This document shows, in pieces, positions 14,686 to 21,643 of a stretch of 46,111 nt of DNA. Numbering within the stretch: position 1 is the first letter of the stretch; every line of letters starts with the position of its first letter. Position numbers and translations under genes: made by a program. The notes below the pieces were generated by a model, which was not told the DNA's origin, made no database searches, and worked only from the letters and a program-made list of their open reading frames with translations. Source of the DNA: JBMOMT01 sp049324835 (lineage in GTDB: Bacteria; Chloroflexota; Anaerolineae; CAYNKW01); contig JBMOMT010000068.1 of assembly GCA_049324835.1 (NCBI GenBank), positions 1 to 46,111 on the forward strand. The letters are read 5' to 3'.

Positions 14686-15621
14686 ATGCAACTGATTGAC
14701 AACCTGGAACAGGCCAACCTGGATCGTGATACGGTGCTGACCATCGGCTCTTTCGATGGTGTGCATCGCGGGCACCAACACCTGATCGGTCAGGTGCTGC
14801 GCCGGGCGCGTCAGAATCGTCTGCTCGCCGGAGTGATCACCTTTTATCCCCACCCGGTGGCGGTCCTGGCGCCGCAAAAAGCGCCGCCCTACCTCACCAC
14901 CCCCGGCGAAAAAACCGCCCTGTTAAAAAGGCTGGGCCTGGACGTGATGGCCATCGTGCCCTTCGACCACCATCTGGCCCAAACCCCTGCCCGCGATTTT
15001 CTGGCCGTTCTGAAACAAAAGCTCCGCCTGCGGGAGCTGTGGGTCGGTCCTGACTTTGCCCTGGGAAAAAACCGGCAAGGCACGGCGCCGGTGCTGCAGG
15101 CCATAGGTGGAGAAATGGGCTTCAGCGTCACCGCCGTCGAGTTGCTGACGCGTGAGGGCGCTGCCATCTCGAGCACACGCATCCGCCAGCACCTGGCCGC
15201 TGGCCAGGTACGCCAGGCGGCGGCGTTGTTGGGCCGCTACCCCAGCCTGAGCGGGGAGGTGATCGTTGGCGCTCGTCGGGGACGTCAACTGGGCATCCCC
15301 ACGGCTAACCTGGCCGTGCGCCCAGAACGGGCAGTGCCGGCCAACGGCGTTTACGCCGTGTACGCCGTGTTGGGTCAGGAACGCCACCCCGGCGTGGCCA
15401 ACGTGGGCGTGCGACCCAGCTTTGACAACGGAGAGCGCACCGTCGAGACCCACATCCTCGACTTGGATGAAGACCTCTATGGCGTAGACCTGGTCGTCGA
15501 GTTTGTCGAGCGCCTGCGAGACGAGCAACGCTTCGACAGCATCGACAGACTCATCGCCCAGATCGGGCGCGATATCGAACAGGCGAGGCGCGTTCTGGCA
15601 GGCTATCCCTCGCCCGAATAA
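14686..15621 (+). CDS. ribF: Bifunctional riboflavin kinase / FAD synthetase
   Basis: A 311-residue protein. The N-terminal nucleotidyltransferase (FMN adenylyltransferase) has GSFDGVHRGHQHL and later SSTRIRQHL. The C-terminal riboflavin kinase has GRRGRQLGIPTANL (with the PTAN motif) and VGVRPSFDNGERTVETHILD. It makes FMN from riboflavin and then FAD. The start ATG 14686 has no strong ribosome binding site. No FMN riboswitch is present in the 24-base gap upstream, so expression depends on the operon. Confidence 0.96.
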   Translation: MQLIDNLEQANLDRDTVLTIGSFDGVHRGHQHLIGQVLRRARQNRLLAGVITFYPHPVAVLAPQKAPPYLTTPGEKTALLKRLGLDVMAIVPFDHHLAQTPARDFLAVLKQKLRLRELWVGPDFALGKNRQGTAPVLQAIGGEMGFSVTAVELLTREGAAISSTRIRQHLAAGQVRQAAALLGRYPSLSGEVIVGARRGRQLGIPTANLAVRPERAVPANGVYAVYAVLGQERHPGVANVGVRPSFDNGERTVETHILDLDEDLYGVDLVVEFVERLRDEQRFDSIDRLIAQIGRDIEQARRVLAGYPSPE

Positions 15622-15656
15622 AACGCTAGATGACCGTTCGCAGAAAGGAGACTCTC

Positions 15657-16598
15657 ATGCGCATCTTGATCACCGGCGGCGCGGGCTTTATCGGCTCACA
15701 TCTGTGTGATCGTTTCCTGGCCAACGATCACCACGTCATTGCCATGGACAACCTCAGCACCGGCAGTATCCGCAACATCGCTCATCTGGCAGGCCACGAA
15801 CGCTTTCACTTTATCAAACACGACGTGACGCATTACATCTATGTCCACGGCCCGCTGGACGCCGTGTTGCACCTGGCATCGTTGCCCAGTCCGGTGGACT
15901 ATTTGAACAAGCCTATCCAGACGCTCAAAGTGGGCGCGCTGGGCACACACAACGCCCTGGGGCTGGCCCTGGACAAAAAAGCCCGCTTTCTGCTGGCCTC
16001 TACCTCCGAGGTCTATGGCGACCCGCAGGTGCATCCTCAGCCGGAGAGCTATTGGGGCCACGTCAACCCGGTGGGGCCGCGCGGCGTCTACGACGAATCG
16101 AAACGTTTTGCCGAGGCCATGACCATGGCCTACCACCGTTATCACGGTGTGGATACGCGCATCGTGCGCATTTTCAACACCTACGGCCCTCGCATGCGCC
16201 TCGACGATGGCCGGGTGGTGCCCAACTTTGTCCGGCAGGCCTTGCGGGGCGAGCCCCTCACCGTCTACGACGAGGGCAGCCGCACCCGCAGTTTTTGTTA
16301 CGTCTCTGACATGGTGGAGGGCTTTGTGCGGCTGCTGCACTCCTCCGAGACCGGGCCGGTCAACCTGGGCAACCCGCACGAGATGTCTATCCTCGAGTTT
16401 GCCCAAAAAGTGCTCCAGGTCACCGATAGCCAGTCCGAGATCGTCTTTATCACCCCCAAGGACGAACGCACTCAGGACGATCCCATGACCCGCCAGCCCG
16501 ACATCAGCAAAGCGCGTGAGGTGCTCGGTTGGGAGCCGGTGGTGCCGTTGGAGGAAGGGTTACGCCACACCGTGGAGGATTTTCGAACGCGCCTCTGA
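15657..16598 (+). CDS. UDP-glucuronate decarboxylase (SDR, UXS type)
   Basis: A 313-residue short-chain dehydrogenase. It has the NAD site GGAGFIGSH, the LASTSEVYG segment, and the catalytic YDESKRF (Tyr-x-x-x-Lys). The pattern VGPRGVYDESKRFAE with TYGPRMRLDDGRVVPNF is typical of UDP-xylose synthases, which oxidise, decarboxylate and re-reduce UDP-glucuronate to UDP-xylose. The start is ATG 15657 after AAAGGAG. It follows ribF by 35 bases and shares strand with the translation operon, so it is likely its last gene, though a sugar-nucleotide enzyme is not usual there. A close epimerase function cannot be ruled out. Confidence 0.85.
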   Translation: MRILITGGAGFIGSHLCDRFLANDHHVIAMDNLSTGSIRNIAHLAGHERFHFIKHDVTHYIYVHGPLDAVLHLASLPSPVDYLNKPIQTLKVGALGTHNALGLALDKKARFLLASTSEVYGDPQVHPQPESYWGHVNPVGPRGVYDESKRFAEAMTMAYHRYHGVDTRIVRIFNTYGPRMRLDDGRVVPNFVRQALRGEPLTVYDEGSRTRSFCYVSDMVEGFVRLLHSSETGPVNLGNPHEMSILEFAQKVLQVTDSQSEIVFITPKDERTQDDPMTRQPDISKAREVLGWEPVVPLEEGLRHTVEDFRTRL

Positions 16599-16621
16599 CC
16601 TCAACATAGCCAGCTTTCTGC

Positions 16622-16758
16622 CTCTCTCCGTAATTACCTGCGCTGTACCCTCCCGCAGGTTCGGAAGTGGCCGCCAACAGCCAAACAGGTCATCGAGGCG
16701 CACTCTGGACTGGAGATTGCGCCGAGACCTGCGGGAGGGTAGGCAGTTACCTCTCTCC
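16622..16758. mobile_element. MITE-like element A1 (IS66-type ends) with 8-bp target duplication
   Basis: The direct repeat CTCTCTCC occurs at 16622-16629 and 16751-16758. The element between (16630-16750, 121 bases) starts GTAATTACC and ends GGCAGTTAC. It contains the perfect inverted pair TACCCTCCCGCAGGT (16646-16660) and ACCTGCGGGAGGGTA (16727-16741). No coding frame is present. GTAA ends and 8-base duplications are features of the IS66 family, so it may be a non-autonomous IS66 relative. Confidence 0.75.
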
Positions 16759-16760
16759 AG

Positions 16761-16795
16761 GAGCGATGTCCCGTGCAGGGGGCATCGCTCTTTTT
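16761..16795 (+). terminator. Terminator after the UXS gene
   Basis: GAGCGATGTCCC pairs with GGGGGCATCGCTC, followed by TTTTT. It closes the nusA-to-UXS operon. MITE-like element A1 lies between the UXS stop codon and this terminator. Confidence 0.88.
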
Positions 16796-16822
16796 GACAG
16801 GATCAGCCTGGTGTGATAAAAT
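16794..16822 (+). promoter_or_regulatory. Promoter of the recombinase-like gene
   Basis: A perfect TTGACA (16794-16799), 17 bases, TAAAAT (16817-16822). It overlaps the T tract of the preceding terminator. The start codon lies about 60 bases beyond the predicted +1. Confidence 0.85.
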
Positions 16823-16888
16823 CACCCAAGACTGACTATACGAATGAAACATCTGTGCGTTCCGTACCACCATACCCGGAGGCAGACA

Positions 16889-17851
16889 ATGAGCGGCGAA
16901 CAACTGGAGCTTTTTCCCCAGGGCCGGGCAGGCCGCGGCGAGGCGGGCGAATTCGGCCCACCACTGACCCAAATGGCGCCCCTCACCCCACACACCTCCC
17001 TGGCCGCTGCCCTGGAGCCATTCCAGAATCACATGATCCGCCAGGGCTTTTCCGACAATACCATCAAGGCCTTTTTGAGTGATCTGCGCCTTCTGGCCCG
17101 CTACGCCGGCCTGGCAACAGCCATCGACCAGATCGGCACCAAGACACTCAACGACTTTTTGGCCTGGATGCTCCACAAACGCGGCAAACCGTGCAGCCCC
17201 AAAACCTACGCCCGCCGCGTGACCACTCTCAAAGTTTTTTTCGGCTGGCTGGCTGAAAACGAGATACTGCCCACCGACCCGGCAGCGCCGGTCATCCAGC
17301 AGAGCGTCAGCGCCCCCCTGCCCGACATTCTGTTCGACGATCAGGTGCAGCAATTGTTACAAACCACCCGCCATCTGATGAGCGGCGAAAAACCAGACGC
17401 CCGGCCTCACCTGTTGGTGAGCCTGTTGCTGCAAACCGGCATCAAAAAAGGCGAGTGTATGGCCATCGAGCTGCGTCACATCGACACGTCCAAACCGGAG
17501 AACGCCGCCGTTTTCATCCGGTACGACCATCCACGCTACCGCCACAAAGAGCGTAAACTCAAGCTGCCCGCCGACTGGGTATCTATCCTGCAGCAATATC
17601 AGGCTCAGTACCGGCCACAAGAGCGATTGTTCGAGTGTACCGCCCGTAACCTGGAATACGTGCTGGACGACGTGGCCCAGCAGGCCGGACTGGCTGCCCT
17701 GTCCTTCGAAATGCTGCGTTGGACGAGCGCCGTGCGTGATTACAAGGCCGGTATGGAGCCGGATCAGTTGCGGGAAAAAATGGGGCTTTCCAAAATCAGT
17801 TGGCTGGAAACGTCCAAAAAACTGGCCATACTGGCCGGACCGGGGCTGTGA
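16889..17851 (+). CDS. Degenerate tyrosine recombinase (XerC/D-like)
   Basis: A 320-residue protein from ATG 16889 (GGAGG upstream). It has a SAM-like N-terminal DNA-binding domain (FQNHMIRQGFSDNTIKAFL; KTYARRVTTLKVFFGWLAE) and a phage-integrase catalytic fold. The catalytic residues are not kept. The first Arg of TGLR is Lys (TGIKKGE, K186), the His of HxLRH is Glu (E274), the following R277 is kept, the second His is Trp (W278), and the Tyr nucleophile position is Ser (S309, in ISWLETSKKL). It is therefore probably unable to cut DNA but may still bind it. It faces the LuxR-kelch gene tail to tail with a five-base gap. The intact frame and good signals argue against a decaying gene. Confidence 0.8.
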   Translation: MSGEQLELFPQGRAGRGEAGEFGPPLTQMAPLTPHTSLAAALEPFQNHMIRQGFSDNTIKAFLSDLRLLARYAGLATAIDQIGTKTLNDFLAWMLHKRGKPCSPKTYARRVTTLKVFFGWLAENEILPTDPAAPVIQQSVSAPLPDILFDDQVQQLLQTTRHLMSGEKPDARPHLLVSLLLQTGIKKGECMAIELRHIDTSKPENAAVFIRYDHPRYRHKERKLKLPADWVSILQQYQAQYRPQERLFECTARNLEYVLDDVAQQAGLAALSFEMLRWTSAVRDYKAGMEPDQLREKMGLSKISWLETSKKLAILAGPGL

Positions 17852-17856
17852 CGACG

Positions 17857-19227
17857 CTACGGCTCGCCATCGTCTCCGCCGGCCGATGAGGGCGAAAGGG
17901 GCAGAAAAACGTTATAGGTGGCCTGATAGGCCAGATTGATGTTGAGGAATTGTTCACTCCAGCCGCCCACCACGTACAACGAGCCGTTGAGTTCGGCCAC
18001 GCCCACGTTGCGCCACTGCCCGGAGACAGGCGTCTCGAAACGCAGCCAGATGTCCTTGAGCGGGTCGTACTGCTGGTTGTAAGCCAGGTAACTCTCCCAG
18101 CCGCCGCCGATGGCAAAGAGATTACGCCCGACAGCCACCAGGCCGAAACCCCCACGGCCCTCCAACATGGGCGCACAAAGCGCCCAACTTGCCTCAGCCG
18201 GGTGGTAGACCTCACAAGTCGTCAGCTCGTGCCCGCCGGCATAACCGCCCACCACATAGATGGCATCACCGAGCGCGCTCGCCGCGGCAAAGGCGCGCGC
18301 CGCCGGCATATCAGCCGCCACACTCCAGCCATCGACGCCCGGATCGTAGACGAAAACCGTCGCCACGTCCTGGTTACCATCCGTGCCGCCGAAAAGATAG
18401 AGCCGGCCACCGTGCGCTGCCAGGGCATAGGCCGCCCTCGGCGCCGGCAGAGGAGCAGCCTGAGACCACGTATCCGATGCCGCGTCATATACCTCTACCG
18501 CCGTCGTCACTTGTCCATCGAAGGCCAGCCCACCCGGCACCCATATCCGCCCATCGAGCGCCACCGCGCTCACGTTGGCCACCGGCGATGGTTTGCTGGC
18601 CCGCAGCGACCACACCCGCTGCCCAGGATCGTACGCCTCTACCACGCCGGTCACGTTGCCGCCCGGCATCTCACCACCGATGGCAAAGACGCGCCCGCTG
18701 GTCGCCGCCACTGCCAGCCGCCCGCGGGCAATCGAGAGCGGCACCTCCTCACGCCAGCGCGATGGCAAACTGCGCAGCTCCGCCAGGGTCACCGGCCCCG
18801 GGTTTTCCGCCAGCGGGTCCGGCAAGCTCTCTTCCACCGACGCCGGCCGGGGCCAGGTCCAGGCCAACGCCGCGAGAGCCACCATCAACACGGCCAGCAG
18901 AAAGGCCCGCTGCCAGCCAGCGATGGGCAAAACCACTTCCACGAGCGGGCCATCGGCCTCTGTCACGGCCTGATCGGGCTGTGGCTCCAGAACGATCTCT
19001 TCTGCCATACCCGCCACTGCCACCCAGCCCTGACGCACAGCCACCATGGTGGCCTCGGTGCGAGAGCTCACCTCCAGCTTGGCAAAAACGTTGCGCAGGT
19101 GCACCTTGACAGTATTGGCGCTGATAAACAATTCACGCGCGATCTCTTTGTTCGATAGCCCTTCCGCCACCAGACGCAGGATCTCGATCTCGCGCTCGCT
19201 GAGGACGTTCAGTTCTTCTTCAGACAT
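17857..19227 (-). CDS. Membrane-anchored LuxR-type regulator with kelch beta-propeller
   Basis: A 456-residue protein. Residues 5-65 form a GerE/LuxR helix-turn-helix (LSEREIEILRLVAEGLSNKE, NTVKVHLRNVFAKLEV). A transmembrane helix follows near 105-125 (AFLLAVLMVALAALAW). From about 165 to the end there are five or six kelch blades (VFAIGGEMPGGN, LYLFGGTDGNQ, IYVVGGYAGGHE, LFAIGGGWESY, LYVVGGWSEQF). The arrangement implies a cytoplasmic DNA-binding head and an outside propeller that could sense a ligand and transmit it across the membrane without a kinase. The ligand is unknown. Promoter TTGATC-17-GATAAT lies upstream. Confidence 0.87.
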   Translation of the reverse strand: MSEEELNVLSEREIEILRLVAEGLSNKEIARELFISANTVKVHLRNVFAKLEVSSRTEATMVAVRQGWVAVAGMAEEIVLEPQPDQAVTEADGPLVEVVLPIAGWQRAFLLAVLMVALAALAWTWPRPASVEESLPDPLAENPGPVTLAELRSLPSRWREEVPLSIARGRLAVAATSGRVFAIGGEMPGGNVTGVVEAYDPGQRVWSLRASKPSPVANVSAVALDGRIWVPGGLAFDGQVTTAVEVYDAASDTWSQAAPLPAPRAAYALAAHGGRLYLFGGTDGNQDVATVFVYDPGVDGWSVAADMPAARAFAAASALGDAIYVVGGYAGGHELTTCEVYHPAEASWALCAPMLEGRGGFGLVAVGRNLFAIGGGWESYLAYNQQYDPLKDIWLRFETPVSGQWRNVGVAELNGSLYVVGGWSEQFLNINLAYQATYNVFLPLSPSSAGGDDGEP

Positions 19228-19262
19228 CGGCCGCTTCCTTTGGGTGCTGGCACAGCAGCGTT

Positions 19263-19291
19263 ATTATCCCATAAAAGCCGGTGCAGATCAA
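19263..19291 (-). promoter_or_regulatory. Promoter of the LuxR-kelch gene
   Basis: On the minus strand TTGATC (19291-19286), 17 bases, GATAAT (19268-19263), 36 bases upstream of the start codon. Its -35 touches the target duplication of element A2. Confidence 0.7.
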
Positions 19292-19456
19292 ATTGGAATG
19301 TATTTCACTTTTGGGGCAGTCTATCCTCCCGCAGGTTCAGTCGGGGCCAGTTGCACCCAAGTGGAGTCGCGGAATGGGAGGAAACGACTTTTGTGCACCA
19401 AAAACCTGCGGGAGGATGAAAACTCACCCCCAGGCTGAACTGCACCCATCAAATTG
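19287..19456. mobile_element. MITE-like element A2 between divergent promoters
   Basis: The direct repeat ATCAAATTG stands at 19287-19295 and 19448-19456. The sequence between contains the perfect inverted pair ATCCTCCCGCAGGTT (19323-19337) and AACCTGCGGGAGGAT (19402-19416), with looser similarity out to the ends. It lacks the clear GTAA ends of A1 and A3, so it is a diverged or different member. No coding frame is present. Confidence 0.65.
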
Positions 19457-19463
19457 CAGCCGA

Positions 19464-19492
19464 TTGACCTTTCATCCAGGATGGGCTATAAT
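19464..19492 (+). promoter_or_regulatory. Promoter of fhaA, positioned for a leaderless transcript
   Basis: TTGACC (19464-19469), 17 bases, TATAAT (19487-19492). Counting from the -10, the expected +1 is the A of the ATG at 19499, so the mRNA would lack a 5' leader. Confidence 0.85.
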
Positions 19493-19498
19493 CTCTGC

Positions 19499-20245
19499 AT
19501 GGCGGCAAAACCGTTCCACCCCCTGACGCGATTCGAGGCCCTGGCCGAACGTCTGCTCGAAGGCGGCTTCACCCGGCTCTTTGGCAGCCGTATTCACCGC
19601 GCCGAACTGACGGAGCAGCTCAGCCGCGCCCTGGAAGACCACAAAATCGCCGGGCCAGACGGTGTGTGGCTGGCGCCAGACGATTATCAGATCCAGCTTC
19701 ACCCCACCGATCTGGCCCGCCTGGGTGAACGGCCAGCCCACGCCGAGCTCGAAAAAGAGCTGTCCGGCCAGTTGATCGCCCTGGCCCAACAGAGCGGTAT
19801 GACCCTGATGCGACGCCCCAGAGTCAGCCTGACCGCCTCTGCCGATGTCGCACCTCACCAGGTGCGCGTGTTGGCCCACCTGGTCGCATCGCCCAAGGCC
19901 GATGTCGCCTCGCCCACACGTGAAATCAACACCGGAGAGGCGCAATCCCTCTCCCCTACACCCGCAGCGGCTGCCTGTTACCTGCATCTGGACCAGCGAC
20001 GTTTCCCCCTCGCCTCTCGGGCCGTCACCCTGGGCCGCAACCTGGACAACGACGTGGTCATCGAGCACCCGCGCGTTTCCCGCCACCACGCCCAACTGCG
20101 CCAGCGGCAGGGCCAGTGGTGGATCATCGACCTGGACAGCGCCAACGGCACCACCGTCAACGGCCAATCCGTCAGCCAGGCGATCCTCCACCCCGGCGAC
20201 GTCATCTCAATTGCCGGAGTCGAGATACACTTTCAAGCCCAATGA
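19499..20245 (+). CDS. FhaA-like protein: DUF3662 plus FHA domain
   Basis: A 248-residue protein. The N-terminal half matches DUF3662, the fold of mycobacterial FhaA (LAERLLEGGFTRLFGSRIHRAE-type start and a DDYQIQL core). The C-terminal FHA domain has LGRNLDNDVVIEHPRVSRHH and SANGTTVNG, the phosphothreonine-binding face. In actinobacteria FhaA binds the phosphorylated MviN pseudokinase domain and controls peptidoglycan synthesis. Here the following genes are FhaB-like, MTA phosphorylase, SEDS and PBP-like, so a cell-envelope role is likely. No serine/threonine kinase is in the window. It starts at ATG 19499 because the promoter ends just before it. Confidence 0.87.
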   Translation: MAAKPFHPLTRFEALAERLLEGGFTRLFGSRIHRAELTEQLSRALEDHKIAGPDGVWLAPDDYQIQLHPTDLARLGERPAHAELEKELSGQLIALAQQSGMTLMRRPRVSLTASADVAPHQVRVLAHLVASPKADVASPTREINTGEAQSLSPTPAAAACYLHLDQRRFPLASRAVTLGRNLDNDVVIEHPRVSRHHAQLRQRQGQWWIIDLDSANGTTVNGQSVSQAILHPGDVISIAGVEIHFQAQ

Positions 20246-20273
20246 TCACGTCTCACGCTTCACGCTTTACACC

Positions 20274-20714
20274 ATGTCTCAAGAAACTCTGATTTTTGCC
20301 CTACGAATCCTGCTCAGCCTGATACTCTATGCCTTTTTGGCGGTCGCCTTTTGGATCGTGTGGCGCGATCTAGGCGCCACTCAGGATCAGGCCGAGCTTC
20401 AAACCCGTGACCGCGCCGCGCTGGTGGTCGTCGAGCCGGGCGAGACAGATCTGCTGCCCGGCGACCGGCTGCCGCTGGCGCCGGTGACCACGCTGGGCCG
20501 TGGATTGACCAACACCATCGTGCTGGCCGATAGTTTTGCCTCCACCGAACACCTCCGCCTGAGCCAGCGCCAGGGCCGTTGGTGGTTGGAGGACCTGGGC
20601 AGCCGCAACGGCACACGGCTCAACGAAACGCGCCTGGAACCGAACCGGCCAGTCGCCGTCATCGAAGGTGATCTCGTCGGCGTGGGTGGTGTCCGCCTGC
20701 GCGTGCAACTGTGA
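20274..20714 (+). CDS. FhaB-like protein: transmembrane helix plus FHA domain
   Basis: A 146-residue protein. The N-terminal helix (residues 6-28, FALRILLSLILYAFLAVAFW) anchors it to the membrane. The C-terminal FHA domain shows LGRGLTNTIVLADSFASTEH and LGSRNGTRLNE. This pattern matches FhaB (FipA), which pairs with FhaA in actinobacteria and links kinase signals to cell-wall enzymes. The 28-base gap from fhaA holds short repeats of the CACGC type. It ends before a strong terminator, so fhaA-fhaB form a unit. The start is ATG 20274. Confidence 0.85.
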   Translation: MSQETLIFALRILLSLILYAFLAVAFWIVWRDLGATQDQAELQTRDRAALVVVEPGETDLLPGDRLPLAPVTTLGRGLTNTIVLADSFASTEHLRLSQRQGRWWLEDLGSRNGTRLNETRLEPNRPVAVIEGDLVGVGGVRLRVQL

Positions 20715-20715
20715 A

Positions 20716-20740
20716 CCAGGCTTCCAGCCTGCTTTTTTTT
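20716..20740 (+). terminator. Terminator after fhaB
   Basis: CAGGCT pairs with AGCCTG across a TCC loop, followed by C and eight T bases. The short stem and long T tract resemble a classic rho-independent terminator. It would separate fhaA-fhaB from the MTA phosphorylase group, though readthrough is possible. Confidence 0.8.
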
Positions 20741-20769
20741 CGACCCGACACCCTTTACAGGAGGAACGT

Positions 20770-21642
20770 ATGACCCTCGCGGAACCCATCACGCTGGCCG
20801 TCATCGGCGGCAGCGGCGTGTACGATATGGAAACGCTAACCGACGTAGAGCAGCGCCACATCAGCACCCCCTTTGGTGATCCATCCGACGCGGTCACCAT
20901 CGGCACACTCGCCGGAAGGCGGGTGGCTTTTCTGCCCCGCCACGGGCGGGGACATCGCCTCACACCCACCGAGGTCAACTCGCGGGCCAACATCTGGGCG
21001 CTCAAGAGCCTGGGCGTGGAGCGCATCGTCTCTGCCACCGCCTGCGGCTCACTGCGCGAGCCGATCGCGCCGCGCCACGTGGTCATCCCAGATCAGATCG
21101 TGGACTTGACCCGCGCCCGCGGCCCGTACACTTTTTTCGGCGATGGGCTGGTGGTGCACATTGGCTTCGAAGAGCCTTACTGCCCTCATCTGAGCGAAAC
21201 ACTCTATCAGGCGGTGGCCGCCTCCGGCGGCACAGTTCACCGCGGCGGCACCTTTATCACCATCGAAGGGCCGCGCTTTAGCAGCCGGGCCGAATCGCAC
21301 ATTTTCCGCGGCTGGGGCTGCGACATCATCGGCATGACGGCCATGCCGGAGGCCCAGCTTGCCCGCGAGGCCGAGATGTGTTACGCCGCCATGGCCCACG
21401 TCACCGATTACGACGTCTGGCACCAGACCGAGGAGGCGGTCAACATCGAGATGCTCATCGCCAACCTGCAGGCCAATGCCAGCCTGGCCAAACGGGCCAT
21501 CGCACACCTGGCCGCCCACCTGACCGATGAACGGCCCTGCGCCTGCGGTTCGGCGCTGGCGACGGCCATCCTCACTCAGCCGCAGGCCATCACCGACGAC
21601 GTGAAACAGAGATACAGCCTGCTGATCCAAAAGTATTTCTAG
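20770..21642 (+). CDS. mtnP: S-methyl-5'-thioadenosine phosphorylase
   Basis: A 290-residue protein of the purine nucleoside phosphorylase 2 family. Motifs are VIGGSGVYDME, RHGRGHRLTPTEVNSRANIWAL, SATACGSLRE, TIEGPRFSSRAES and GMTAMPEAQLAREAEM. It splits methylthioadenosine, the by-product of polyamine synthesis, with phosphate to adenine and methylthioribose phosphate, feeding methionine and purine salvage. Some relatives accept inosine or guanosine. The start ATG 20770 follows AGGAGGA. The next gene starts two bases past the stop. A deaminase of the MTA/SAH type lies at 35915-37873 and might act on the same substrate. Confidence 0.93.
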   Translation: MTLAEPITLAVIGGSGVYDMETLTDVEQRHISTPFGDPSDAVTIGTLAGRRVAFLPRHGRGHRLTPTEVNSRANIWALKSLGVERIVSATACGSLREPIAPRHVVIPDQIVDLTRARGPYTFFGDGLVVHIGFEEPYCPHLSETLYQAVAASGGTVHRGGTFITIEGPRFSSRAESHIFRGWGCDIIGMTAMPEAQLAREAEMCYAAMAHVTDYDVWHQTEEAVNIEMLIANLQANASLAKRAIAHLAAHLTDERPCACGSALATAILTQPQAITDDVKQRYSLLIQKYF

Positions 21643-21643
21643 A

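Noticed and set aside
20715..20769. SAM or other riboswitch before MTA phosphorylase
   Set aside because: The 55-base gap holds only a simple terminator and a ribosome binding site.
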